This document shows, in pieces, positions 1 to 5,466 of a stretch of 5,717 nucleotides of DNA (its first letter is position 1; each line of letters opens with the position of its first letter). Origin of the DNA: JAZDFH01 sp043808035 (lineage in GTDB: Bacteria > Patescibacteriota > Minisyncoccia > UBA6257 > Colwellbacteraceae). The notes under the pieces are model-generated. The model saw nothing but the letters and a program-made list of their open reading frames with translations. It did no database searches and was not told where the DNA came from. The stretch is taken from NCBI GenBank assembly GCA_043808035.1, contig JAZDFH010000068.1, positions 1 to 5,717 of the forward strand. Reading direction: 5' to 3'. The position numbers were made by a program, and so were the translations under genes.

Positions 1-152
1 ATCCGAACGGTTCTGGTTTGGGACTGTATATTGTTAAGGAATACCTTGAAGCCCACTCTGGGACGATTCAGATTGAGAGCGAGCTGGGGAGAGGGACGAG
101 AGTGGTGGTGAGGTTGAGGGCGGGAGAGGGGGAGGGAATTACGCTCGAGTGA
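1..152 (+). CDS. Sensor histidine kinase, C-terminal end (partial)
   Basis: This is the last 49 codons of a protein whose start lies before the window; the frame begins at base 3 and ends with TGA at 150-152. The visible part starts with PNGSGLGLYIVKEYLEAHSG, followed by a stretch reading TIQIESELGRGTRVVVRLR. This is the G2 box and final strand of the HATPase_c domain that binds ATP in two-component sensor kinases; GxGLGL, the I-V-K-E helix and the 'S..G.GT.v...l' ending are standard. The kinase autophosphorylates on His and passes phosphate to a response regulator. The sensor and dimerisation regions are outside the window, so the signal is unknown. The last residues (AGEGEGITLE) form a charged tail beyond the domain, coded by a purine-rich G/A tract that contrasts with the AT-rich DNA downstream. 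The family call is firm; the specific kinase is not identifiable. Confidence 0.85.
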   Translation, partial: PNGSGLGLYIVKEYLEAHSGTIQIESELGRGTRVVVRLRAGEGEGITLE

Positions 153-179
153 GTTTGGAATAATTTTTCGGAATAAATT

Positions 180-230
180 ATGGCCACTTACATTTACAAC
201 GCCAAGGACAGCAAGGGCCGGAATAGATGA
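180..230 (+). pseudogene. Remnant of a PilC/GspF-like (type II secretion F) gene, first 16 codons only
   Basis: A short frame starts at ATG 180 and stops with TGA at 228-230, giving MATYIYNAKDSKGRNR. The pattern M-x-x-Y-x-Y-x-A-K-D-x-x-G is how PilC/GspF inner-membrane platform proteins of type IV pili and type II secretion commonly begin. Those proteins normally run to about 400 residues, so only the extreme N-terminus is left. A weak GGA lies at 171-172, about eight bases before the ATG. Base composition falls sharply right after the homology ends, and a new AT-rich gene starts 15 bases later. The simplest reading is that the accessory block was inserted into, or recombined with, the pilC start. 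The match is short; it could be chance or a genuine tiny ORF. Confidence 0.45.
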
Positions 231-244
231 TTTAATTAAGCAAC

Positions 245-1369
245 ATGACTATAAATGACAAAATTTTGAAAGAAGTGATAAAGCTTGCAGTAAATGATGC
301 AAATGTGTTTGTTGCAACCAACGGCCAGAATATTCTTCGACCGCCAACATACAATCGGGATAGATATATTGATAATTTGATAAACGATAAATATTTTGTT
401 GTTCTTACAATTTTGAGGCACTACATAAAACTTGCGAGTGACGCATACTGGTCAGGCGTTGGAGCAAAAAATATTGATCTCTTTATGTTAACACCAAGCG
501 CGTCTTCGCCTATGGGGCCAAGTTCTGACTCCAAGGTTATAACTATCCAGTTTGGAAAGTACGAGACCAATCTTACCGATTCGTCACAATTCGGACTCGA
601 ACCACTCATGTTTCATTTCAACAAGGCCTACTGCTACCTTCCTTCAATGCGTGGAGAAAATCCAGATGTGAGACATCTCAATCAATTTTTTCACTGCGAG
701 GCAGAGATTGTTGGCACTTTGGAAGATTTATTGCCGATCGTTGAAAATTATGTACGAATACTTTCTCACACACTCATCGCTCTTACACCAATAGTGGAGC
801 TAATGAGCATTGATTTTGCCAAAACGAACTCGGCATTACGCTCGATTATTTCCACAGACTCTTTCCCAAAAAAGACATTTGATGATATATATCCGTGGTT
901 ACAAAAAACCCCTTCTTTTTATACAGTGAATAATTTTGGTAGAAATATCACAAATTCCGGAGAGATTGTACTTGCAGAACGTGAAGGAAACGGGTTACCT
1001 ATGTGGCTATGCAACTATGATAGAGACATTATTCCGTTCTATCAAAAGCCAAATCCCGCGAATACGAATACAGTTATTAATGCAGATTTATTATTTGCGC
1101 CTATTCTTAGAGGAAGTTTTGGCGGGGAAATTATTGGCTCCGGCCAACGTCAGGATACGCCGGAAGAAATGATAGAGTCCTTGAATAGACAGCGAATAGA
1201 AATCGAACCATATGAATGGTATATAAACTTGCGTAAGTATCCACATTACAAAATTACGTCAGGATTTGGATTAGGTATAGAGCGTTTTGTATCCTGGGCG
1301 CTTGGATATTCCGATATTAAAGATGTGATTCATTATCCGCGACTTAAAAATATAAAGACACTACCGTAA
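245..1369 (+). CDS. AsnRS-like class II synthetase core without anticodon-binding domain (asparagine synthetase A-type)
   Basis: The 374-residue protein is a class II aminoacyl-tRNA synthetase catalytic domain close to asparaginyl-tRNA synthetase. Motif 2 is visible at residues 136-155 (RGE, then D-x-RHL-x-x-F and a closing E-x-E), preceded by an AsnRS-like strand around 104-133. Near the C-terminus, GGEIIGSGQR (293-302), the W-Y-x-N-L-R-K-Y segment (325-332) and motif 3 GFGLGIERF (340-348, with the conserved Arg347) match AsnRS closely, ending in D-V-I-H-Y-P-R. There is no room for the usual OB-fold of about 100 residues that grips the anticodon. Known relatives of this architecture (the archaeal asparagine synthetase related to AsnRS) activate aspartate as Asp-AMP and pass it to ammonia rather than tRNA. 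Here the acceptor could be ammonia or another amine; that is inference. It is the first gene of a four-gene operon. No clear Shine-Dalgarno sequence precedes the ATG, the first start in frame. Confidence 0.8.
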   Translation: MTINDKILKEVIKLAVNDANVFVATNGQNILRPPTYNRDRYIDNLINDKYFVVLTILRHYIKLASDAYWSGVGAKNIDLFMLTPSASSPMGPSSDSKVITIQFGKYETNLTDSSQFGLEPLMFHFNKAYCYLPSMRGENPDVRHLNQFFHCEAEIVGTLEDLLPIVENYVRILSHTLIALTPIVELMSIDFAKTNSALRSIISTDSFPKKTFDDIYPWLQKTPSFYTVNNFGRNITNSGEIVLAEREGNGLPMWLCNYDRDIIPFYQKPNPANTNTVINADLLFAPILRGSFGGEIIGSGQRQDTPEEMIESLNRQRIEIEPYEWYINLRKYPHYKITSGFGLGIERFVSWALGYSDIKDVIHYPRLKNIKTLP

Positions 1370-1380
1370 TATGAAAAAAT

Positions 1381-2223
1381 ATGAAAAAAGAAATCTTTGA
1401 CTCATTTTTTAACCCCTACTCAAAAACTGTTGATAAAGCAGCTAATGTGAGTGCCTTTTGGAGGATGTCGGATGCAATTATCACAGAAATAATTAAGCAA
1501 GAAGTCGCACCATACTGCACGAATGAATCGCTAATAATGGATGCTGGTGGAGGAACTGGTCGTTGGGCAGTGAAGTTGAGCGAATTCTTAAAAGGTAAAA
1601 TCGTAATATTTGATCGTTCAGCGGATATGCTCGCCAAGGCACGAGAAAATATTGATTATTGTAGTGTTTCCGATCGGATTGATATTATTGAGGGAGATTT
1701 AACGGATATAAAGCAATTCAAGGACAAAAGCATTGATCATATTGTGAGCATCTATAGCCCCTTGAGCTTTATCTACGAACAAACTAAGGCAGTACAAGAA
1801 TTATTCCGCATTTTAAAACCTGGCGGTCGAATTCTCATTATGAGCCACGGTTACTTCAACGCAATAGCATCAAAAATAAACAACTACAAAGCAAGTTCGG
1901 AGGAGTTAAAAAATCTTGCAGAAACGCAGATGGTGAAATGGGTGCCGCATGTTCCGGAACTAGTAACTCATTCCAGGGAATCGATTGAGCAGCTATTTTT
2001 AGATGCTGGTTTTAATGTTCTCAAAACATATGGTGTTCTCGTATTTGTACAGCCTGGTCCTGAGGACTTTGATCAAAATAACGAAAAAAGAAGTGCTGTA
2101 AGTGAATATTTGGAGAATACTGATACTTTTGCAACGATATTTGAACTTGAGATGAAATATAATGCTCTCGATACTGTGGCAAATCGTGGCATGAATATGT
2201 TTATACTCGCGAAAAAGAAATAA
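1381..2223 (+). CDS. Class I SAM-dependent methyltransferase (first of two)
   Basis: The 280-residue protein has the Rossmann-like methyltransferase fold. The SAM-binding motif I is LIMDAGGGTG (51-60). The acidic end of strand 2 is in FDRSADML (77-84), and the adenine-contacting segment is EGDLTD (104-109). The motif IV region is IDHIVSIYSPLSF (118-130), followed by ILKPGGRILIMSHG (144-157). A variable C-terminal part (about 160-280) probably sets the substrate. This matches broad Methyltransf_11/25-type families; the acceptor (O, N or C) cannot be read from sequence. The gene starts 11 bases after the AsnRS-like gene, so the two are surely co-transcribed. Its context suggests it modifies the product of that enzyme or a precursor. 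No Shine-Dalgarno sequence is seen. The ATG lies in a tandem 10-base repeat that carries a second, out-of-frame ATG at 1371; the start at 1381 keeps the fold complete. Confidence 0.85.
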   Translation: MKKEIFDSFFNPYSKTVDKAANVSAFWRMSDAIITEIIKQEVAPYCTNESLIMDAGGGTGRWAVKLSEFLKGKIVIFDRSADMLAKARENIDYCSVSDRIDIIEGDLTDIKQFKDKSIDHIVSIYSPLSFIYEQTKAVQELFRILKPGGRILIMSHGYFNAIASKINNYKASSEELKNLAETQMVKWVPHVPELVTHSRESIEQLFLDAGFNVLKTYGVLVFVQPGPEDFDQNNEKRSAVSEYLENTDTFATIFELEMKYNALDTVANRGMNMFILAKKK

Positions 2224-2227
2224 TACT

Positions 2228-3109
2228 ATGGGAATATCTACGTTTATCCAAAAATACCAGTGGCTTAAACACACAAACTCTGTGGAGGAGTATCTGCCGC
2301 CGGAGTATTACAAACGTCTGCTTCGCCCATATACATTTGGTGGCATTTCTGACCTTCAATTGCTTGAGGATTTTCTAAAAGACAAAAACGCATCAAGCAT
2401 CTTGGAACTCGGTTGCGGAAGCGGGAGAGCTTCAGATGTTGTTGTCCGCTTAATCTCCCAAGCCACATATACTTTCTCTGATTTGAGCGAACGTATGCTT
2501 GGCGCTGCGAAAAAACACTTGCCGAATCAATCATCTTTTGTCGTATCTGACGCGGTTAAATTTATGGCAGATACTGTCGAACAATATGATCTTGTTTATA
2601 CGCTTTGGAGCTTCTCACATTCTACTCACCAACACGTACATTGCTTAGGAATAGAAAAAGCAGGACAGTATATCTCTTCGGTCATTAAAAAATTTATTAG
2701 AAAAAACATAAGACCTAACGGTTCGTTTTTCTTGATTCATTTCGATTCACTTTCTGATGAACAACGTATCCTTATGCGACAATGGAAACGTGTATTTCCT
2801 GCATTTGCGAACACTGAGCAACAAAGTCCTTCAAAACAAATTATTGATCGAGCATTATTAGATCTTGATAATGAAGGGGTAATTACTTTATCTTTAAATC
2901 ATTTATGTGGAGATTCGATTACCTATGCATCAGAAAATGATGTCTTGGAAACGTTTATGAATTTTCATTTGGAGACTTACTTTAACACTTTGCCGATTGT
3001 CGCAGATGTTGTGGAGGATATCAGATCTCAAGCTGAAAAATATCGGAACGTAGATGGTTCGTATTCAATTGCTCTGGGGTGTTATGTGTATTCATTTATT
3101 AAAAATTAA
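2228..3109 (+). CDS. Class I SAM-dependent methyltransferase (second of two)
   Basis: The 293-residue protein carries a second methyltransferase fold, clearly different in sequence from the preceding one. Motif I is ILELGCGSGRASD (58-70), the strand-2 acidic residue is in SDLSERML (84-91), and VVSDAVKFM (105-113) follows. YDLVYTLWSFSHSTHQHVH (120-138) fills the motif IV region, and IRPNGSFFLIHFD (161-173) is the post-motif strand. The four histidines at 131, 134, 136 and 138 sit where the substrate side of the active site is expected, so they may act in catalysis or metal/substrate binding (inference). About 60 residues precede motif I, and a long C-terminal region (175-293) has no motif I recognise. 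The gene begins four bases after the previous stop, pointing to one transcript and likely translational coupling. The substrate is unknown; two methyltransferases in one operon suggest successive methylations of one small molecule or peptide. Confidence 0.83.
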   Translation: MGISTFIQKYQWLKHTNSVEEYLPPEYYKRLLRPYTFGGISDLQLLEDFLKDKNASSILELGCGSGRASDVVVRLISQATYTFSDLSERMLGAAKKHLPNQSSFVVSDAVKFMADTVEQYDLVYTLWSFSHSTHQHVHCLGIEKAGQYISSVIKKFIRKNIRPNGSFFLIHFDSLSDEQRILMRQWKRVFPAFANTEQQSPSKQIIDRALLDLDNEGVITLSLNHLCGDSITYASENDVLETFMNFHLETYFNTLPIVADVVEDIRSQAEKYRNVDGSYSIALGCYVYSFIKN

Positions 3110-3120
3110 CAAATAAAATT

Positions 3121-4161
3121 ATGAAAAACATGAAGAAACTGATAAAATTACAAAAAGGCGATAAAGTCGCGGTGCTTTCGCCGTCATTTGCGGCTCCCGG
3201 GCTCTTTCCTCATGTATTTGAGTTTGGTTTGGAACGTATACGCACAGTGTTTGAACTGGAGCCAATAGAGTATCCGACAACGAGAAAACTGGGCGCCAGT
3301 GTCGAGGAACGCGCGCGCGACCTTGCAGCTGCCTTTGCGGATCCGGAAGTAAAAGCGGTTATTGCCAGTATTGGCGGCGACGATCAGATTACCTACATAT
3401 ATAAAATGTCTCCGGAATCATTTATAAATAATCCAAAACCATTCTTTGGCCACAGCGATAATTCGCATTTCTGCAATTTCTTATTTCAACATGGCATTCC
3501 ATCATATTATGGGGCATGTGTGATGACGCAATTTGCTATGCAAAAAGAAATGGATACATATACGGTGGATTATATCTATCACGCGCTATTTGATTCATGT
3601 GAATACGAAATTTCGCCATCAACCAAATATAATGAAATAGGTCTCGATTGGAGCGATTCATCGCTTCTTGCTAATAGACGTGTCTATGAGCCAAATATTG
3701 GATGGGTATGGGATGCTTCAAGCGATAGAGAGGGTATCTTGTGGGGAGGATGTCTAGAATCGATTGATGATATGCTTCGCAATAATGTCTCAATTCCAAG
3801 TCTTGGAGCATTTGAAAGCATCATTCTCTTACTTGAAACATCGGAAGAAATACCGCCACATCATTACGTGAAACGAGTGGTGCGCGCCTTAGGCGAGCGG
3901 GGGATATTGCAGAAAGTGCAAGGTGTTCTTGTTGGTCGACCAAAAGCCTGGGAGTTTGACAAGCCATTCATCAAAGAGAAACGAACTGCTTATGTGAAAG
4001 AACAACAAGAAACTATTGTTGAAACGATGCGATTGTACAATAAAAATATTCCAATTGTCCAAAATATGAATTTCGGTCATACCGATCCGCAAATACCAAT
4101 GCCATATGGAGGAAGAGTACGGATTGATTCAGGTGAACAAAAAATATTTGTTCGTTTTTAG
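3121..4161 (+). CDS. S66-family serine peptidase, MccF-like (LD-carboxypeptidase superfamily)
   Basis: The 346-residue protein matches peptidase family S66. The N-terminal part has GDKVAVLSPS (13-21) and ASIGGDDQITYI (82-93). The nucleophile is Ser112 in FFGHSDNSHF, and the other triad members are Glu239 in LLLETSEE and His320 in NFGHTDPQ; their spacing is close to that of E. coli MccF (Ser118/Glu243/His311, from memory). The tryptophan-containing segment GLDWSDSS...GWVWDASS (174-201) followed by GILWGGCLES (205-214) resembles the MccF branch more than muropeptide LD-carboxypeptidases. MccF proteins give immunity to microcin C by cutting the amide bond joining an aminoacyl or peptidyl part to the nucleotide. 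Next to an AsnRS-like gene and methyltransferases, a self-immunity or processing role is plausible; a cell-wall recycling role is the alternative. No signal peptide is seen, so it is cytoplasmic, as for MccF. ATG 3121 or 3130 could be the start; neither has a clear Shine-Dalgarno sequence. Confidence 0.82.
   Translation: MKNMKKLIKLQKGDKVAVLSPSFAAPGLFPHVFEFGLERIRTVFELEPIEYPTTRKLGASVEERARDLAAAFADPEVKAVIASIGGDDQITYIYKMSPESFINNPKPFFGHSDNSHFCNFLFQHGIPSYYGACVMTQFAMQKEMDTYTVDYIYHALFDSCEYEISPSTKYNEIGLDWSDSSLLANRRVYEPNIGWVWDASSDREGILWGGCLESIDDMLRNNVSIPSLGAFESIILLLETSEEIPPHHYVKRVVRALGERGILQKVQGVLVGRPKAWEFDKPFIKEKRTAYVKEQQETIVETMRLYNKNIPIVQNMNFGHTDPQIPMPYGGRVRIDSGEQKIFVRF
4135..4160 (+). terminator. Possible intrinsic terminator of the four-gene operon, inside the last codons
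   Basis: GAACAAA (4135-4141) and TTTGTTC (4147-4153) form a perfect 7-bp stem with a 5-base loop, followed by G and five Ts (4155-4159). The shape is that of a rho-independent terminator for plus-strand transcripts, but the stem is AT-rich and weak, and it lies within the final codons of the MccF-like gene. It may work together with the stronger hairpin just downstream. Confidence 0.4.
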
Positions 4162-4196
4162 AAAAAGGGATAGAGAATTTATATCCTCTATCCCTT
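4162..4196 (-). terminator. Intrinsic terminator of the minus-strand HisRS-like gene (possibly bidirectional)
   Basis: AAGGGATAGAG (4165-4175) and CTCTATCCCTT (4186-4196) form a perfect 11-bp stem with a 10-base loop. Read on the minus strand, the hairpin is followed by a T run overlapping the stem base (complement of the A run at 4162-4166), which fits an intrinsic terminator for the minus-strand gene. The stem takes in that gene's last codons and its TAG stop (4190-4188). There is no T run on the plus-strand side, so stopping the convergent operon would rely on the hairpin alone. Confidence 0.7.
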
Positions 4197-5351
4197 ACTG
4201 TTACTGCTTTGGAACAACTTCTGCATCAGTTCAGCGCCAATTCCAGAGGTAACCATCGCTTCTCGTTTATTGCCGAGTAGTTTTGTTGCCCAGTTAACAG
4301 CTCCTCCGTCCGCAACTTGAACCTTATTACCTTTTTGGTTGGTAGCAAAGATGTGGAGGCAAAGATGCGGATAATAGCCTAGTCCTGCTTTTCTATCGAA
4401 ATTAAAGCAAAACCGAACTCCCGGGTATGTCATGCGAAGCGGATCTACAATACCTCGCTCAATGTGAGCAAAGTATCTCATACGATCAGGAAGACCGTTA
4501 TTGCTGAACATAGTCGAGCTTAAGTCGTTTGCATGTTCTACTTCTGTCGGAAACTGAATCTCATACTCTGTAAACAGATTAAAGTCATCGTTAAGCGAAT
4601 TTCGCAAAATGTCTTCACGAGGGAGTTTAGCTGTAGTTATTAATTGATCAATAAATCGCATGTCGGAAATCTTGACAGTGATGTTTGACGATTCGTAGCC
4701 CTCTTTATGCAGAGCAGAGATTACATTTAATAACATTGCTATATGTGTTCGCAGTATAGGAACCGCAAATCCACCATTGGCGAGTGTGTTTGGTCCACCG
4801 GAGCAAAGGGCAAAAAGGTTGAAATGTTGCATATACCCCCTACTCTTGTCGAATGGCTGTAGTCGCAGGACGCGACCTGATGTACTAATATGTACGGTAC
4901 GGTCGTCTTTTCGAGCAATGTTTCGTTTTCTCCTCAACGCGCACTCCAGCGCAAGTTGACTTGTTAGATCACTTACAACTTCCGATCCCCGTATAGAGGA
5001 AAGGGTGTTGTTTTGACTAACCATACTTAGCACCGCATTGAGGCCAAAAGGTGCGATAGGAGAAGTTTGAACTGCTTCGAACGTGGATTGCGTTACTCCA
5101 TGACAAATGAGAGCAAACTTGTAGAGATTATCCTGAGCGATTGAGCTGATCCCGAGAAATTCTTGTTTTTTTTCGTACTCTTGCAACAATTTTGTTGGTT
5201 TCTTAACTTTCGCACGATTTTTGAATGCGTGCACTAGAATAGGCTGTAGGCGACGCATCGGCGCTGTTGACAGAATCTCAAGGAGGTTGGATATACCAAA
5301 CTCCTTGGATATACTCTGAAGCATTCTTTTATCCGAATTCTTGGAATTCAT
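4188..5351 (-). CDS. Divergent HisRS/HisZ-like class II synthetase paralogue
   Basis: The 387-residue protein resembles histidyl-tRNA synthetase or the HisZ regulatory subunit, but loosely. EVVSDLTSQLALECALR (124-140) lines up with the HisZ/HisRS 'lRpdlTpqvaR' region. RVLRLQPFDKSRGYMQHFN (160-178) occupies the motif 2 position, where HisRS has fRyE...GR.ReF.Q. GLGYYPHLCLHIFA (323-336) corresponds to the histidine-binding 'RGLdYYTG.vFe' segment, and ADGGAVNWATKLLG (347-360) to the 'GGRYD.L...fG' segment. At motif 3, TSGIGAELMQKL (368-379) lacks the usual arginine, and the YYTG and GGRYD signatures are altered, so normal His-tRNA charging is unlikely. No anticodon-binding domain follows. About 100 N-terminal residues, rich in Lys and Arg around 44-62, precede the core. 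It has its own promoter and a strong Shine-Dalgarno sequence and converges on the operon. Possible roles: amino-acid ligase, sensor/regulator or resistant target decoy. The fold call is moderate; the function is unknown. Confidence 0.55.
   Translation of the reverse strand: MNSKNSDKRMLQSISKEFGISNLLEILSTAPMRRLQPILVHAFKNRAKVKKPTKLLQEYEKKQEFLGISSIAQDNLYKFALICHGVTQSTFEAVQTSPIAPFGLNAVLSMVSQNNTLSSIRGSEVVSDLTSQLALECALRRKRNIARKDDRTVHISTSGRVLRLQPFDKSRGYMQHFNLFALCSGGPNTLANGGFAVPILRTHIAMLLNVISALHKEGYESSNITVKISDMRFIDQLITTAKLPREDILRNSLNDDFNLFTEYEIQFPTEVEHANDLSSTMFSNNGLPDRMRYFAHIERGIVDPLRMTYPGVRFCFNFDRKAGLGYYPHLCLHIFATNQKGNKVQVADGGAVNWATKLLGNKREAMVTSGIGAELMQKLFQSSNSKG
5279..5307 (-). other. Early-coding hairpin carrying both SD-like and anti-SD-like sequence
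   Basis: Bases 5279-5290 and 5296-5307 pair over 12 positions with one mismatch, leaving a 5-base loop. On the minus strand the hairpin covers roughly codons 16-25 of the HisRS-like gene. One arm contains AAGGAG and the other CCTCCTT, which is also the sequence of the 16S rRNA anti-Shine-Dalgarno. The latter could in principle pair with the gene's own Shine-Dalgarno sequence 50-90 bases upstream. It encodes ordinary residues, so a coincidence is possible. Confidence 0.45.
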
Positions 5352-5360
5352 CTGTTGTAT

Positions 5361-5367
5361 CTCCTTT
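5361..5367 (-). promoter_or_regulatory. Strong Shine-Dalgarno sequence of the HisRS-like gene
   Basis: On the minus strand AAAGGAG lies nine bases before the ATG at 5351-5349, within a longer A-rich run. It fixes this start over the in-frame ATG ten codons in. It stands out because none of the four plus-strand genes has a comparable site. Confidence 0.8.
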
Positions 5368-5387
5368 TTTAGTTGTTAAGGGACGAG

Positions 5388-5406
5388 TTTCAAGATCGTC
5401 TTGAAA
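5388..5406. promoter_or_regulatory. Perfect 8-bp inverted repeat, possible operator or 5' leader hairpin
   Basis: TTTCAAGA and TCTTGAAA flank a 3-base centre TCG. The repeat begins about 9 bases downstream of the predicted minus-strand -10 box, so it covers the expected transcript start and first 20 bases. It could bind a dimeric repressor or fold at the 5' end of the mRNA. No T run follows on either strand, so it is not a terminator. Confidence 0.5.
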
Positions 5407-5414
5407 ACAATGAT

Positions 5415-5443
5415 ATTATAGCACAGTTTATACCTATTGTATA
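5415..5443 (-). promoter_or_regulatory. Sigma-70-like promoter of the HisRS-like gene
   Basis: On the minus strand a perfect TATAAT -10 box (5420-5415) lies 17 bases after TATACA (5443-5438), which matches four of six bases of the TTGACA -35 consensus. Predicted transcription starts near 5408, giving a leader of about 55 bases with the inverted repeat and Shine-Dalgarno sequence described above. Confidence 0.55.
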
Positions 5444-5447
5444 TAAT
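5442..5447 (+). promoter_or_regulatory. Possible -10 box of tsaE, divergent and overlapping
   Basis: TATAAT on the plus strand sits about 20 bases before the tsaE start codon, which leaves a leader of only 10-20 bases. No good -35 box is found at 16-18 bases upstream (the best has three of six matches). It overlaps the -35 box of the minus-strand promoter, so the two promoters would compete for polymerase if both are real. Confidence 0.35.
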
Positions 5448-5466
5448 AACTTTTATTAGTTAAGAA

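Noticed and set aside
155..183. TTGGAA at 155-160 as the -35 of a promoter for the four-gene operon
   Set aside because: No acceptable -10 box follows at 16-18 bases, and I see no clear promoter anywhere between 152 and 245.
236..609. Open frames on the minus strand opposite the AsnRS-like gene
   Set aside because: They overlap a well-supported gene, show no recognisable motif and lack ribosome-binding signals; the same holds for the short antisense or out-of-frame stretches at 936-1172, 1416-1637, 1999-2534, 3889-4092 and 4777-4959.
245..1369. A normal AsnRS or AspRS housekeeping gene
   Set aside because: The N-terminal anticodon-binding OB-fold is missing, and the operon partners are not translation genes.
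3121..4161. Annotation as a periplasmic muropeptide LD-carboxypeptidase
   Set aside because: Same superfamily, but there is no signal peptide, the Trp-rich loop and SDN motif look MccF-like, and the neighbours are not cell-wall genes. It is kept as an alternative, not the main call.
232..5464. Near-direct repeat TTAATTAAG (232-240) and TTAGTTAAG (5456-5464) at the block edges, as an attachment-site pair
   Set aside because: Nine bases with one mismatch in AT-rich DNA is expected by chance, and no integrase or transposase is present in the window.
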